Source: Adiantum capillus-veneris
Taxonomy: Eukaryota > Streptophyta > Polypodiopsida > Polypodiales > Pteridaceae
Direction of reading: 5' to 3'
DNA length: 64,000 nt
Assembly (NCBI GenBank): GCA_014529385.2
Contig: CM043944.1
Location: 180,919,193-180,983,192, forward strand
Under the pieces are notes generated by a model. The model made no database searches, was not told the origin of the DNA, and saw nothing but the letters and a program-made list of their open reading frames with translations. Made by a program: the position numbers and the translations under genes. This document shows positions 1-10,764 of the stretch, one piece after another. The stretch's first letter is position 1, and each line of letters starts with the position of its first letter.

Positions 1-190
1 CCCATGAAAAAAAGGAAACATGCACTTTTTTTGAAGAAATAAAATATTATCATATCCATCCCCAATAACAGCACCTTGACTCTTCCTCTCCTTTGAAAAA
101 ATTGAAGAAAACCTACACGATGCATCACAAGAAGGCTAAATTTATAATAGTTGAAAAATTAACAAATTCAAGGAACCAAATTGAGTTTTC

Positions 191-769
191 TTACCCTTTG
201 GTTTGAACCAGTGGCATCATTTCTTCCAAAAAATCATTGAATTGTACATCGGATGTAGCTTCAACTTCCTCACCAATCAAGGAGTGAAGAACAAGTTGTT
301 GAGCCACCAACATTTGAATTTTTCTTGGGCCACCCTTTTCTATTTTTAGTATTGCACCTACCAGTTTCCGCACTCTTGAAATAGCAGCCCTAGAGGTTCC
401 TTCCTTAACATTATGACAATGTTTACCAACATGTATTGCCAGTCGCGACATTGTACCATCTCTAGGCAAAACATAATAGATTTTGCAGGGACAAGCAGCA
501 ACACAAGTAACAAACTTTTGACAATAATGACAAGTTATTGTTGTATTCTCTTCCATTGCAAGGTAGTCCTTTTTCACCTGTCTGTTCAAATATCCATGAA
601 AATATCTACTATTGAATTCTTGTTCCTTAATATAATGAGGACACGTTGAATAATTGCGCTGCATGAATCCCAAACAGTGGCTTAGACGAATTGTGCATGC
701 TATTGCCATGGTTGTCACAGATGGGCGAGTCCACAAGTGACCATCAAAGTATTGTTCCATCCCTATCAT
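191..769 (-). CDS. Zinc-finger transposon-like protein, C-terminal exon
   Basis: An open frame of 192 codons with natural composition. Residues about 80-125 hold a Cys/His cluster: CHYC, CVAACPC, then HVGKHCH followed by a basic helix-like stretch (SRAAISRVRKLVGAIL). The HxGxHxH ending resembles the GCM1/WRKY/FLYWCH-like fingers found in Mutator-type and other plant transposon proteins; that link is inferred from motif shape only. No DDE catalytic domain is visible downstream. The listed start is not assured, because a partner frame lies just upstream on the same strand (926-1306) and the 157-bp interval may be an intron. Function is unknown; it is probably a remnant of a DNA transposon rather than a host gene. 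Confidence 0.45.
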   Translation of the reverse strand: MIGMEQYFDGHLWTRPSVTTMAIACTIRLSHCLGFMQRNYSTCPHYIKEQEFNSRYFHGYLNRQVKKDYLAMEENTTITCHYCQKFVTCVAACPCKIYYVLPRDGTMSRLAIHVGKHCHNVKEGTSRAAISRVRKLVGAILKIEKGGPRKIQMLVAQQLVLHSLIGEEVEATSDVQFNDFLEEMMPLVQTKG

Positions 770-925
770 TCGTTTTGTTTTATCCTAAGTCGCAGGTAAC
801 TCAAAACACAAATTTCCATCATAATGTTGTGGAAGTTCAGCAAATTGCAAAGGAGCTCCACATAATGTTAACAGATCATTTAACTTTTTAGCCCCTGGAT
901 TTTGTTGAATCCAAATGATGATTGA

Positions 926-1306
926 CTAAGTTTTGAGCTGTCCTATATCATCACCACTACTTTCAAGATGCACAATGCTTAAAACATCTTCAGATATCTC
1001 TTTGTCATTTCCTTTTTCATTGTCAGATACCTGTATAAATGTGTCTGAATGAAGCATCTCAAACAAGCTCGAAAAAGAACCATCTATTAAGAAATGCTGA
1101 TGACCTTTTATATCCCATTGTGGTTGCAGCAAGACTTTTTCTAGGCCACAATCACTTTCAATAAGAGTAGATAGTGACTGAAAATGGCAAGATGGAGGCA
1201 GTAAACTCTGCAAATAGTAATCACTAAGCAACAATGAGTTTCCCTTCAACTGAATGTCGTGGTTGACTATCTGACCACCAACCTTCCAAGTTATTGTTAC
1301 TTTCAA
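926..1306 (-). CDS. Hypothetical exon upstream of the zinc-finger frame
   Basis: An open frame of 126 codons with an acidic C-terminus (ISEDVLSIVHLESSGDDIG) and no recognised domain. There is no ATG at its 5' end: the first codon is TTG and a stop lies only five codons further upstream, so it is more likely an internal exon of the gene that continues into 191-769. I do not recognise the family. Confidence 0.35.
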   Translation of the reverse strand: MKVTITWKVGGQIVNHDIQLKGNSLLLSDYYLQSLLPPSCHFQSLSTLIESDCGLEKVLLQPQWDIKGHQHFLIDGSFSSLFEMLHSDTFIQVSDNEKGNDKEISEDVLSIVHLESSGDDIGQLKT

Positions 1307-1320
1307 GTTGGAAATATTCT

Positions 1321-1660
1321 CTCAAGCAACAGATTACAGGGTGGAGATGCGAGAAAACTGTGGTGGATTAAGTGAAGGTGGTGAAGGTTAATGAAAGTTA
1401 AAGATAAAGTGAAGGTTAATGAAACTGGTGAAAATTAATGAAAGATGTGAAGGTTAGTGAAAGTGAAAGATTGGTAGATAGACGAACAGAAAGTTGCATA
1501 AGATCTTGTGACGGCTCAAAGAATAATGAAAATCATAATTGAAGAAGTGCATTTAATATATGACGGTTGTGAATGTATGTGCAGTGGAATATGTCATCAA
1601 ATTTGAGGGGCCATTTAATTTCTAAATGGTGGTTCAAAGACTGCATTTAATGCACTCTAA
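1321..1660. repeat. AT-rich spacer with degenerate GTGAAGGTTAATGAAAG repeats
   Basis: Between about 1370 and 1480 short variants of GTGAAGGTTAATGAAAG recur four to five times. The rest (1480-1660) is AT-rich and shows no coding potential. Confidence 0.5.
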
Positions 1661-1671
1661 TAGTGTCTCCA

Positions 1672-1675
1672 TCTT

Positions 1676-1743
<68 letters not shown>
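1672..1743. repeat. Compound (GT)n(TA)n microsatellite
   Basis: An uninterrupted GT run passes into about 22 TA dinucleotides. The frames that overlap it encode only dipeptide runs and are not genes. Confidence 0.95.
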
Positions 1744-1746
<3 letters not shown>

Positions 1747-1859
1747 TGTGTGAGTGTGTGTATAAAAAACATAACATTCTATATGACTGACTTTGTATAA
1801 AAAATGTAGCAATTTTTTTAGTTAAGTTATATATATGATTCCATCTTGCCATTTTATAT

Positions 1860-2174
1860 ATATGTGTGTGTGTTTTTGGTAGTGTGTATATATAATTATT
1901 TTAGTTAAGTTATATACATTACTGTGCGTGTGTATAAATGATTTTGTGGGTGTGTGTAAACTGTTAGGAAATAAACAACGTAGCATTTTTTAAGTTAAGA
2001 TATTTAAGTTGAGTGTATGTGCACATACTTTAAGTTAAGATATTTAACGTAGCATTTTTTAAAATTGAGTGTATGTGCACATAGTTTAAGTTAAGATATT
2101 TTTAAGTTGAGTGTATGTGCACATAAGATATTTAACTGTGCACATAGTTTTTCCATTTTGTGTGTGTGTGTGTA

Positions 2175-2211
<37 letters not shown>

Positions 2212-2240
2212 ATAACTTAACTTTAAGAATGTTACGTTTT
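1860..2240. repeat. Minisatellite and GT tract
   Basis: A unit built around GAGTGTATGTGCACATA plus TTAAGTTAAGATATTT occurs three times between about 1980 and 2140 with irregular spacing. A GT microsatellite follows (2159-2210). No gene is seen here. Confidence 0.7.
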
Positions 2241-2690
2241 TTATACACACAAACACATACAATCATTTTTTTAAATATATGGTTGTGTGTGTGTGTGTGT
2301 GTAAAAAACATAGTATTTTTTTAGTAAAACTATATATATGAATCCATTTTGTGTATATCTTTGTGTGTGTATATACATATATATATATAAATGAATGTGT
2401 GTGTGTGAGTGTTTATACCACAATATCATTTTTGTAATATATGGTGTGTGTGACAAAAGTAGTAGTTGAGATGAAAGTGGAGTGAAGTTTAAATGGAGTT
2501 TTAATTCAGATTGAAGTGGAGTGAAGTGAAAGTGAAGTTTTTCTGTGAAGAAGGAGATGAAAGTGGAGTGAAGAGAAAGTGGAGTTTTGCTGTGAAGAAG
2601 AAGGAGTAAGAGAAGACAAGGTACTGTGTGTGTGTGTGTAGATTTTCTACTCACGTGTGTGTGTCTGAATGTGTGTGTGTGTGTGTGCTT
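2241..2690. repeat. GT tracts and GAAAGTGGAGTGAAG repeat, an inverted relative of the 18.2-18.6 kb repeat
   Basis: GT tracts alternate with a purine-rich stretch (2455-2620) in which GAAAGTGGAGTGAAG recurs. The reverse complement of 2520-2660 matches 18190-18560: both contain CACGTGAGTAGAAAA, a run of TTCTTCACA and CTCCACTTTCATCTC in the same order. The two copies therefore lie in opposite orientation about 15.7 kb apart. Confidence 0.7.
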
Positions 2691-2881
2691 ACCTGCGCAC
2701 GCTCGCCCGATCCATCGGAGGAGGTCCAATGGAGCTCCATTGGACCTCCTCCATGCCTTGAAAGGCATGGTGAGAGGGCAGTGTGTGCGCTGCTTTCTCA
2801 CCATGCCTCTCAAGGCATGGAGGAGCTCCAATGGAGCTTCCATTGGACCTCCTCCGGTGGATCGGGCAAGTGTGCGCAGGT
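2691..2881. repeat. Nested hairpin, 85-bp arms and 20-bp loop
   Basis: Left arm 2691-2775 and right arm 2796-2881 are reverse complements apart from about five to six mismatches or one-base gaps. The left arm contains a perfect 36-bp palindrome (2717-2752, centred on GAGCTC) and a second small hairpin (CATGCCTT / AAGGCATG). The symmetry continues outward: a GT run lies just left and a CA run just right, so the paired region could reach about 110 bp per side. It could be a foldback element core, a cruciform site or a small-RNA precursor; the sequence does not say which. Confidence 0.9.
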
Positions 2882-2884
2882 AAG

Positions 2885-3300
2885 AGCACACACACACACA
2901 CACAGTCACTCACACACATAGTGATACACACTTGCATACACACACATCAAAACACTTGCACACATAGCACAAACACACACAGTCATGTATACGCACACAC
3001 ATTACACTTGCTTACACACACATACATACATACATACACCCACATACATAAACACTTGCATTCACAACATCAACACACTTGCATACATACACACATACAC
3101 ATATAAACACTTGCATTCACAACATCAACACACTTGCATACATAGCACAAACACACACACAATCATGCATACAGACACACACATATTACACTTACATTCA
3201 CACACACACACACAATCATGCATACATCTACACACACACACATATAAACACTTGCATTCACACACATCAACACACTTGCATACACACATATTAAACACAC
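2885..3300. repeat. CA-rich minisatellite, first copy
   Basis: Interspersed CA runs with a recurrent unit containing AACACTTGCATTCACAAC and ATCAACACACTTGCATAC. The same array recurs at 11120-11470. The reading frames over it (Thr/His repeats) are artefacts of the repeat. Confidence 0.85.
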
Positions 3301-3339
3301 TTAGAGTAACAATTACAATGATGTAAGAATAGGTTGCTG

Positions 3340-3560
3340 CACTACAAGAGGTTGTGTGCTCTTGTGACGCTGTTAGCGACGGAAATACATTGGGTTTTTA
3401 TAACCCCCGGCGTCGCTAAAACCGTCGCTACGAGAGCGTCGCTATATAGCGACGCATATAGCGACGCCTATAGCGACGTTTACACAGAAGACTATAGGGA
3501 CGCTCATAGCGACGCTACAGAGCCATAAATAGCGACGCTTATAGCGACGCCCGAGAGAAT
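3340..3560. repeat. CACTA left terminal and subterminal repeats
   Basis: Terminal CACTACAAGAGG (3340-3351) is followed by about ten copies of GCGACGC or its complement between 3369 and 3552, often as TATAGCGACGC in both orientations. In En/Spm such arrays are the binding sites of the TnpA protein; that role is inferred here. Confidence 0.9.
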
Positions 3561-3915
3561 ATTTTTTTGGTGGCAGGGCATTGAATGCCTTGCCACCCAT
3601 CAACCATATTGTACTTGATTCACTTTTTAAAAAAAGTGCAAAGGTAGATAATAGACCCAAAATAGTCACCGACAAGACGCATTGTTTGCAAAATTGACAA
3701 TTGTACACATCATAGGAAAAATGAATTGATTGGCAAATGTAATAATGACAATTGTACAACATCATAGGCATAAAGAATTGATTGGCAAAAGGAACTGCGG
3801 TGACAAATGTAATAATATACATGGTTCAAAAAGACGTATAAAATCCGTCTCATGATACATCAGCTATGAGAAACCCTAAACTAATGCTATCTAGCTACGG
3901 CTAAACTGACGTCGT
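3561..3915. other. CACTA interior, 3' of the TnpA-like gene
   Basis: AT-rich sequence between the subterminal array and the stop codon of the TnpA-like gene. It contains a short near-repeat (ATAATGACAATTGTAC and relatives, 3700-3815). No supported gene. Confidence 0.5.
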
Positions 3916-5229
3916 CTAGTCAGACGTCTCATCGCGTCCAAGCGACGTATCTGTCGGATTCTGCAAAAAAAGACAATAAGACAGCTTTCAGTAAGTATAA
4001 ACATATAACGACATTTATAAAACAATACAAAAAATAAAAAAGAGTAAACCCTAATACTAACCATGCCGCCGCAAGAACTGAGAATGTCCATCAGGGCGTT
4101 TAAGCCCTTCCTGCCTGCGTACTCGCGCTCGTACGGTGTGGGATCACGTCCTGTCATCGACCACTGTCAAAACATACAAAGATTTCATTATGTTAGAACT
4201 AAAAAACTCATAAACCCTAAACTATCGAACATGCATAAAGAGCAATGTGAAAAGACTTACAAAATTGGCCTCAAATGATGCCCATCCACCGCTCCCCAAG
4301 TGGTGCGAGCTCCCTGCCTCTACTCGCGCTCTGGCTGCATCCTTTTGTTGCTTCCACTTGTCGGGATTCTCGCGCGCTGCTTTCTTCGCATTCTTCCAAT
4401 CTTCTTTCGCCAGCCAATCTGGCCTGTTCCACCCATTCTTGATTGCTTTTTGCACTTCGGAACGCTTGTGTTTGCAGTATTCGCGCATTCGAATCTTCAT
4501 CAGGTCTTCATTGAAGCGCTGATCCCGTGTTGGAACGGGAAACTCATCATGAAGTATGCTGATGACTCTGTTTTTTAAATCACTTGGTACTTCACTCCAT
4601 TTGTTTAGTATGTAGTGTCTAAACAGCTGAGAGCAAAGACCACGCATGCGCGAGATCACCTTCTTGCCGTCATCATCCATGATGATGCCGCCGCTGATGT
4701 CGACGGAGTAAGGCAAGCCCTCTGGCCGGTGACGCGTGAACCTGGGTGTCCCGGCAGGGGTCTCTAGCGGCGTGTCGATGGGGGTATGGACGTCAGGTGT
4801 CTCCACCGGCGTCTGGGCCCCGAAGCGAGGAGTGTCGAGTGGGGTGGCTCCTGGCGGAGTAGGTAGAGGTGTGTAGCTTCTAGGAACAGTCAGCCGTGCA
4901 AAACCTGGCGTAGATGGCGATGTTGTGGCTGGTGTGGGGGCGGGCAAAGAAGGGGAGGGTAAAGAGCCTCTTCGAACACGAGGCGGTGTGGAGGCATCGG
5001 TGGCGGAATCCCCACAACAACCGCCACCGCCACCACTAGAGCGCCGGTGTCTAGATGAGTGTGAAGCTTGTCTCGTCGACGCCGAAGCTTCGGAGCGCGT
5101 CGAATGCTCCGAAAGAAAGGGAGATGCGGATGGTGTAGGAACGCGCGATGATGCGCCAGAGCGATGACGCTCCACGTACCACTGTCTCTGCTGTGGTGAC
5201 AAAGAAGAAAGAAACTCCTCATCATCCAT
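3916..5229 (-). CDS. TnpA-like DNA-binding protein of the CACTA element (Transposase_24 type)
   Basis: Three exons fit exactly: 5229-4261, 4163-4062 and 3960-3916. All have GT-AG borders and stay in phase, giving about 371 residues. I chose the ATG of MDDEEF at 5229 because the codons upstream have no ATG and an AG acceptor sits directly before it. The N-terminal half is Ser/Pro/Thr-rich and disordered. From about residue 185 comes a conserved-looking block (LFRHYILNKWSEVPSDLKNR, later NRPDWLAKEDWKNAKKAA) typical of the plant Ptta/En-Spm protein family, then GRDPTPYEREYAGRKG. In maize En/Spm the second protein binds the subterminal repeats and brings the ends together. The frame is intact, unlike that of the neighbouring transposase. 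Confidence 0.8.
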
Positions 5230-5569
5230 ACCTGCATTAAACACACGAATATTTCAACTTAATATTGAATGAATAGAGTAGACAATGACGCAAAGACCAT
5301 TAAATACAATGACGTAATGACGCATATAAATACAATGACGCAATGAATCGAGTGATAGAAGAGGCAAGTCGAAAACTCAGAATTTTCAATCAAAAGATGT
5401 GAGCGCGAGTAGAAAAGAGCGTTATACACCATGGAAGGTACTTAGAGAGCCAGAGCTTTTACAACACGGAGCAAAATTGTTCAAATACAATATTTGTGGC
5501 TTTAAGAGATCTCTCTCTCATCCTCGCATAACTCAGCATAACTTCCTATATCTATATAGAGCTCTCCGT

Positions 5570-8500
5570 TTAAACACATATCCTCTGTTTCATTTTGTAG
5601 CTCCTCTGCATGCACCCCATATAGAGTAGTAGCATCTTGATGCTCGTCTGGCACCACCGCACGGCTTCTGATTGAGCATCTTCTCTGATCTCCTCCATTG
5701 ATGTCGTTGTGATTGGCACATGGTAGCCTTCATACGTCCTTGCACTACGAGGGGCTACCTCTATGACGTACCACCAGTTTGATGTAGACTTTGTAGGATG
5801 AAATATTACCTGCCAGAGCCACATAACTTACATGAGAGCTTTCAAGCACATAACTTGTAAAAGGGGGATGTTAACTATTTACATACTTACTTGTTCACAA
5901 TGCTCGGGTAGTACGAAAGTGTCTCTTAGGTCAGTCCATTTCTTAGTAGAATCCACCTCAAGAAAACCAGACTCTCCTCTACGCACATTAGCGTTGCGAC
6001 CCTCCATGATTATCTTGAACCATTGCACGTCGAACAAGTCGACAAAAAATCCTCTGTAATCGATCCTCAAAATCTCTTGCAGCGTGCCGAAGTAAGTGAG
6101 TTCCGCCACCACAGGATCTGCATCAGAGGAACGTCGTCGACTAGACTGTTCAAATTTTGCCATGATTCCACAATCTTGAGTAAAACGCTTTTTGTCGATT
6201 CGTTCCACCCTAAAATGTCGACCTTTACACCATGCTGCTGTGTATGACTTATACTACAACGAACAAAGATTATGAGTGGCCGTTCAAACGGTTATAAATA
6301 AAGTCACTTGCTAGTCGTACATTGCAAACTTACCTTGGTCGCACAACCCCGAGAGTACTCCCACTCTTCTTCAGTCACTTCGTCACTGCATTGTTGTGCG
6401 CTTTTCAATTGGTTGTGCAACCATCTTAAGCTCATGAAGGTTGGTAGGCTCTCCAAGACCGCTGGATAGTGCATCGTTGGTCGTCTTCCGCGTCTCCACT
6501 CGATTCGTGCCCTTTGTCGCTCTTGCTTTGCATCCTCATATTGTGAAATCCACTTTTGCATCACTGGATTGTGAAGCATGCAAAATCGGTTGATTTTAGC
6601 CTCTAGATCTTCTGTCATCTTCTTCTCAACACCGAGATTGCACATGACAATCCGAGATATGCGCTCATCATCTATGGTTCGCCATAGTGTGTCCCGGGAT
6701 TTATCAAATCCGTCTAGCCACTCTCCAATGTACACTAGGGACTCTGATACCAACCAACCTTCTGCCATGCTACCCTCCGGACGTGCCTTTTGACGCACAT
6801 ATCCCTTAAGCGTTTTCATGAAACGCTCTAAGAAGAACATCCATCTGGAATGAACTGTGCCAGCTATTTCCACCTCATCAACTATGTGAACAAGAAGATG
6901 CACCTGAATGGTTAGCATTGTAGTAGGAAAATGTTTCTCAAACATGCACACAAGCTCCGCAGCATTTAGTTTGGCGAATGGTATGGAGTCTACGTTGATC
7001 TCCTTTTGTGAGATCCATTGCACCAGCTTTGCAAGTTTGTAGATTGTGTTACGGATGTCGAGAGACAAACATCCCTCAATGGCAACCGGTAAAATAAAAT
7101 GTAAAGTATGTGCAGCAATGATATTAAAGTCCACATTTTATGCAATGATATTAAAGACCACTATGAACGTACCTGACACATTTTATGCCAATCGTGTGAC
7201 TTCAAACCGGTAAGCTTTCCTTCTTTAGTAAAACACGTTCGGAGCGAGTGCATTATGCAAGTGGGGGTCCGCAAAGATCGAATGGCCTCTTTTACTTTGC
7301 GTTCTTGGGCTCCTGTGAAAATCCATGGTGCTTTAGGGAGTTTTATCGATCCATCAGACGCTGTTTGCGGCCAATATTGCTCCATACGAGCCACATTTCT
7401 AAGGTCAACTCTGGCTCCCAAAGTATCTTTCTTGCCGGTCAAATGGTCCCATAGTAGATTACCCACATTCTTGAATATGTGCATTGGATCGAGCAAGTGA
7501 TTGATCATGAGTCGGGGCCAGTATGGTAACTCGTACCATAGAGATAGTCTCTTCATCCCTGGAGGCAATCCCTCATCGCACATCTCCTTCTGCTCTAACC
7601 ATGCTTGTGCAGACATCCTTTGTGGCTCTCTTCCCAAAAAGCCGTCGCGTAACACATGATTCTCTGGAAAATACGCTTGATGACCTTCGTAGATTTGCTT
7701 CTTCAGTGAGGGTGCCCTACGTGCATTCAGTCTAGGTCCACATGTGACACATGCTCTATATCCGCTTGTTTGAATCCCTGCATGTATACACATGATAATA
7801 GATCAACTATGGGAAAAAACAATATTTACAGTGTCTGAGTGAGGAGTGTCAATAGATCACCTGAGCATTCTGTTAGCCCGGGATAGTCATGCATGGTCCA
7901 CATTAGAATGCCTCTGATCAAAGCATTCCGTCATCCTGTGTGTCGGCTCATATCCACCACCTCTATGCCAATCCACAATTGTTGTAGCTCTTCCAATAGT
8001 GGACGAAGATACACATCCATATCCCCACTTTATATCGCCCTGGCACAATCAAGCTTAGCCATAGGTGCCCCTTCTTCGTAGTCAACCACGGGGGAATGTT
8101 GTAGTTGACGATGACAATGGGCCATACACTGTAAGATGTTGATCTTTGACCAAATGGATTTACGCCATCCATAGCCAGGCCTAAGCGCAAATTTCGAGCT
8201 TCCCTGGCAAAATCCGACCATGTTCCATCTATATGTTTCCAGGCTGCGCAATCTGCAGGAATTTGTAGCACACCATCCGAAGATTTATTCTCCTCATGCC
8301 ATGATGCTAGGGCGGCCATGGACTTACATTCGAAGAAATGCTTGATGCGAGGAAGAAGAGGAAAATGTGCAAAACCTTTTGTGGAATTTTTGTCCCGTGG
8401 AGATCTACTCGATATCTTTCGGAATCACATTTCGGACACTTCTCCATGTCTGTGTATTCCCCTCTGAAAAGAATGCTGTCATTAGGACAAGCGTGGATAG

Positions 8501-9227
8501 AATTGTAATCCATCCCCAAGTTTCGCAAAATCTTTCTTGCTTCATCTTGGGAATCTGGCATCACATTGTCAGCTGGTAGTATGTGCTCTTTCAGCAATCT
8601 ACACAACATAAAAATATGATACAGTCGTGTAAAAATGTATCAGATCATTGTACATTTAGAGTTCTATTAAAGTAAACTAATTGTAATAGATCACCTGAAA
8701 AGCGCTGTGACGCTAGTGTCACTCCATCCAAACTTTGCATGCATGTTGAGAAGAACCAGGAGTGCTTTCAATCTAGACATACGTGCTCCATTATACAATG
8801 GCGTATCGGCTTCACTTTTCATATCATCATAGATAAGCCTTTCTGAATCCATGATCGTCTCGATCATTTCATCAATCTCGGGCTCAAACATTGCCTCGTT
8901 GGGAATGTGCTCTGCATGATCATCCCCCGAGCTGTCAGAGGCTACATCTTGTGGCCTCACATATGCTGCTTGACCAAAGCGCCTGCGAACACGTCTATTG
9001 GGTTGCAAGATTGCTGCTTGTTGGCCAGCGTCAGAGTCCGACGAGTTATAATTGGCAAAAACTCGATCTATAATAGATGGATCGAACTCGCCAAATTCGC
9101 GAACGTGCTGCAAAGAAACACGTCTTGTCCGTCGCACAGCATGCTTGCATTGATTACAAGGACATAAGACCCTCGTTGAGAGATAGGTGTTTCGGTTGGA
9201 CGGTCCCACATCCTCGTCGCTACTCAT
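5570..9227 (-). pseudogene. TNP2-type CACTA transposase, interrupted
   Basis: Exons run from the ATG at 9227. The first (to 8695) has CPCNQC followed by HVREFGEFDP, the N-terminal transposase-associated domain. The next (from 8598) has HACPNDSILFRGEY and CPKCDSERY, then LRLGLAMDGVNPFG, all TNP2 hallmarks. 7777-7173 holds LPYWPRLMINHLLDPMHIFK. 7134-6334 holds the DUF4218-like HSRWMFFLERFMKTLKGYV and ARPEGSMAEG. 6250-5570 is DUF4216-like (ELTYFGTLQEILRIDYRG). Frames break near 8373 and near 8030, and a TGA stop lies shortly after the second break. So this copy is a pseudogene, or the assembly has indels. The protein would cut and join the CACTA ends in the nucleus. Confidence 0.85.
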
Positions 9228-9289
9228 AATGAGGATAAAAAACTTATAACCTGGACAACAAATTTAATATTCTATTGGCATTCTTCGTC

Positions 9290-9290
<1 letters not shown>

Positions 9291-9345
<55 letters not shown>
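9291..9345. repeat. (CT)n microsatellite
   Basis: About 27 uninterrupted CT units lie just upstream of the transposase start, in its probable 5' leader or promoter. Confidence 0.95.
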
Positions 9346-9347
<2 letters not shown>

Positions 9348-9599
9348 ACCTCACATTCTCTAGTCATGTCCAATCCCCGCACACCTCGGTCTAGAGGTGC
9401 ACGGAGATCAGAACCACCGGGTTATAATCTCATCTTTATTGGTCAATACCTATATTTGTGGGTACAAGAAATCTACACACCCACGTCTACATGATACTGC
9501 ATGTAGTGGACAAAACCCCTTTGCCTCTTCTCTAGCTGTAGCACTTCACTTCATCTTAACATCTTTTCACAGTAGATCTTTTCACTGTTCGTCTAACTC

Positions 9600-9727
9600 T
9601 AAACCCTAAACCGTAAGTAATTCTTGCGTGGACTCGATCTAACGTAAATAAGCGTAAATCTAAATAAACGTAAATCTAACTAAAAATAAAGCTAAATCTA
9701 ATTTAACGTAAGTCTAATGACTAGAGG
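9600..9727. repeat. CTAAATCTAA-rich dispersed repeat flanking the HMA fragment
   Basis: Variants of TAAATCTAA and AACGTAAATCTAA repeat here and again at 9925-10025. The same sequence, without an HMA fragment, occurs at 18990-19220. Confidence 0.7.
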
Positions 9728-9922
9728 TTGTCTAGATGGTCATTGTGTCAGGGATGTAGTGACTCTTGCCGCCCTGAAGATCCACCTTCTTCCCTATCTT
9801 CTGAAGACATTTCACCAGTACTTTTGGATCGACGGAGCCCACCATGAGTGAAGGCAGCAATACCCTATATTCCATTGAGGGCTTTCTTCACCCGCTTCAT
9901 GCAGGCATCGCAGTCTATGGAG
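9728..9922 (-). pseudogene. Captured heavy-metal-associated (HMA) domain gene fragment
   Basis: Read on the minus strand, this stretch gives SIDCDACMKRVKKALNGI, then a TAG, then in a shifted frame VGSVDPKVLVKCLQKIGKK followed by VDLQ. That is the two-part signature of the plant HMA/HIPP fold: the CxxC metal-binding loop with the first helix, then the last strand and helix (VDPxxLxKxLxKxGKKxxL). The middle strand is deleted and the frame is broken, so it is a decayed copy. An AG dinucleotide precedes the first codon, as at an exon start. It lies in the same orientation as the transposase and has nothing to do with transposition, so it was probably captured from a host gene. Confidence 0.75.
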
Positions 9923-10265
9923 ACCTAAATCTAATCTAATATAACGTAAATCTAAATCTAGCTTAAATAAACATAAATCTAGTTAAAAATAAACCTAAAT
10001 CTAATTTAATGTAAGTCTACATATAACCTAATCTTTAACGTCTTTTAAGATAGTTTCCTACGACGTTATAACTCTCTTCTTCTTGTGTGTGTGCGCGTGT
10101 GTGGATGTGTGTGCCAATAAAAAGAGATAAATGGTATAACCTTTCTATCACCCATGCCAAGTATGATAGATTGATTATGCCATTTCCCTCTTGAATAATA
10201 GGTCTTGAGTTCAACTCCTCGTCGGCTAGATCTTTAGGTCTTTTAATTTTAATTAGTTTCCTACG
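9923..10265. repeat. CTAAAT-rich repeat and tRNA-like sequence inside the CACTA element
   Basis: A continuation of the CTAAATC-rich repeat is followed by 10030-10160, which is shared with 19205-19350 (TAGTTTCCTACGAC, then GT tract, then GGTATAACCTTTCTATCA). The section 10190-10215 contains GAGTTCAACTCC, a good polymerase III B-box match; no clear A box was found. Confidence 0.55.
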
Positions 10266-10269
10266 ACGT

Positions 10270-10500
10270 TAAATTAGTTTCTCTCTCTTTCTCTCTCAAT
10301 GTGTGTGCGTTTTTTTGGATCGTATGCATGTTTTCTCTCTCTTTTCCTCTCTCAATGTGTGCGTTTTTTGTTTATGCATGTTCTCTCTCTCTTTTCCTCT
10401 CTCAATGCGTGCGTTTTTTGTTTATGCATGCTCTCTCTCTCTTTTTCTCTCTCAATGTGTGTGTGCATTCTTTGTTTATGTATTTGTGTGTGCGTTTTTG
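10270..10500 (+). repeat. Minisatellite, about 57-bp unit
   Basis: Four consecutive variants of CTCTCTCAATGTGTGCG plus TTTTTTGTTTATGCATG and a CT run. The overlapping reading frames in all three phases are repeat artefacts. Confidence 0.85.
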
Positions 10501-10509
10501 TTTTTGTTT

Positions 10510-10688
10510 GTACTCTCTCTCTCTCTCTCTCTCAAAAACACTATGTGTGTGTGTGTATGTGTGTGTGTGAGAGAGAGAGAGAGAGGGAGAGAGAAAGAGG
10601 GGAAGGGAACATGAGAATGAGGAGAGGGAAGGAGCATACCTTGCTCTCCTTCCTCTCCTCGTGTGTGTGTGTGTGTGTGTGTGTGGAG

Positions 10689-10728
<40 letters not shown>

Positions 10729-10735
10729 GGGAGAG
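10510..10735. repeat. CT, GT and GA microsatellites
   Basis: A CT run is followed by GT, GA, GT and a long GA run (about 10694-10725). Confidence 0.9.
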
Positions 10736-10764
10736 CGTTACCTGCTCCTTGCTTGAGGGCGCCG

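Noticed and set aside
2885-3300. CRISPR-like array of spaced repeats
   Set aside because: Units are degenerate CA-rich minisatellite repeats without constant spacers, in a plant genome.
2271-3326. Long open frames on both strands rich in Thr/His or Val/Cys
   Set aside because: They are translations of GT/CA microsatellites and of the hairpin; all phases stay open because the repeats lack stop codons.
4247-5167. Plus-strand frames opposite the TnpA-like gene
   Set aside because: Shadows of the minus-strand gene, which has splice sites, family motifs and an intact frame.
9600-10020. Telomere-like CCTAAAT repeats
   Set aside because: The unit is CTAAATCTAA with irregular spacing, not the plant telomere unit CCCTAAA; it is a dispersed repeat.
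10190-10225. tRNA-like B box GAGTTCAACTCC
   Set aside because: No convincing A box at the right distance and no second copy with the same box, so neither a tRNA gene nor a SINE is claimed.
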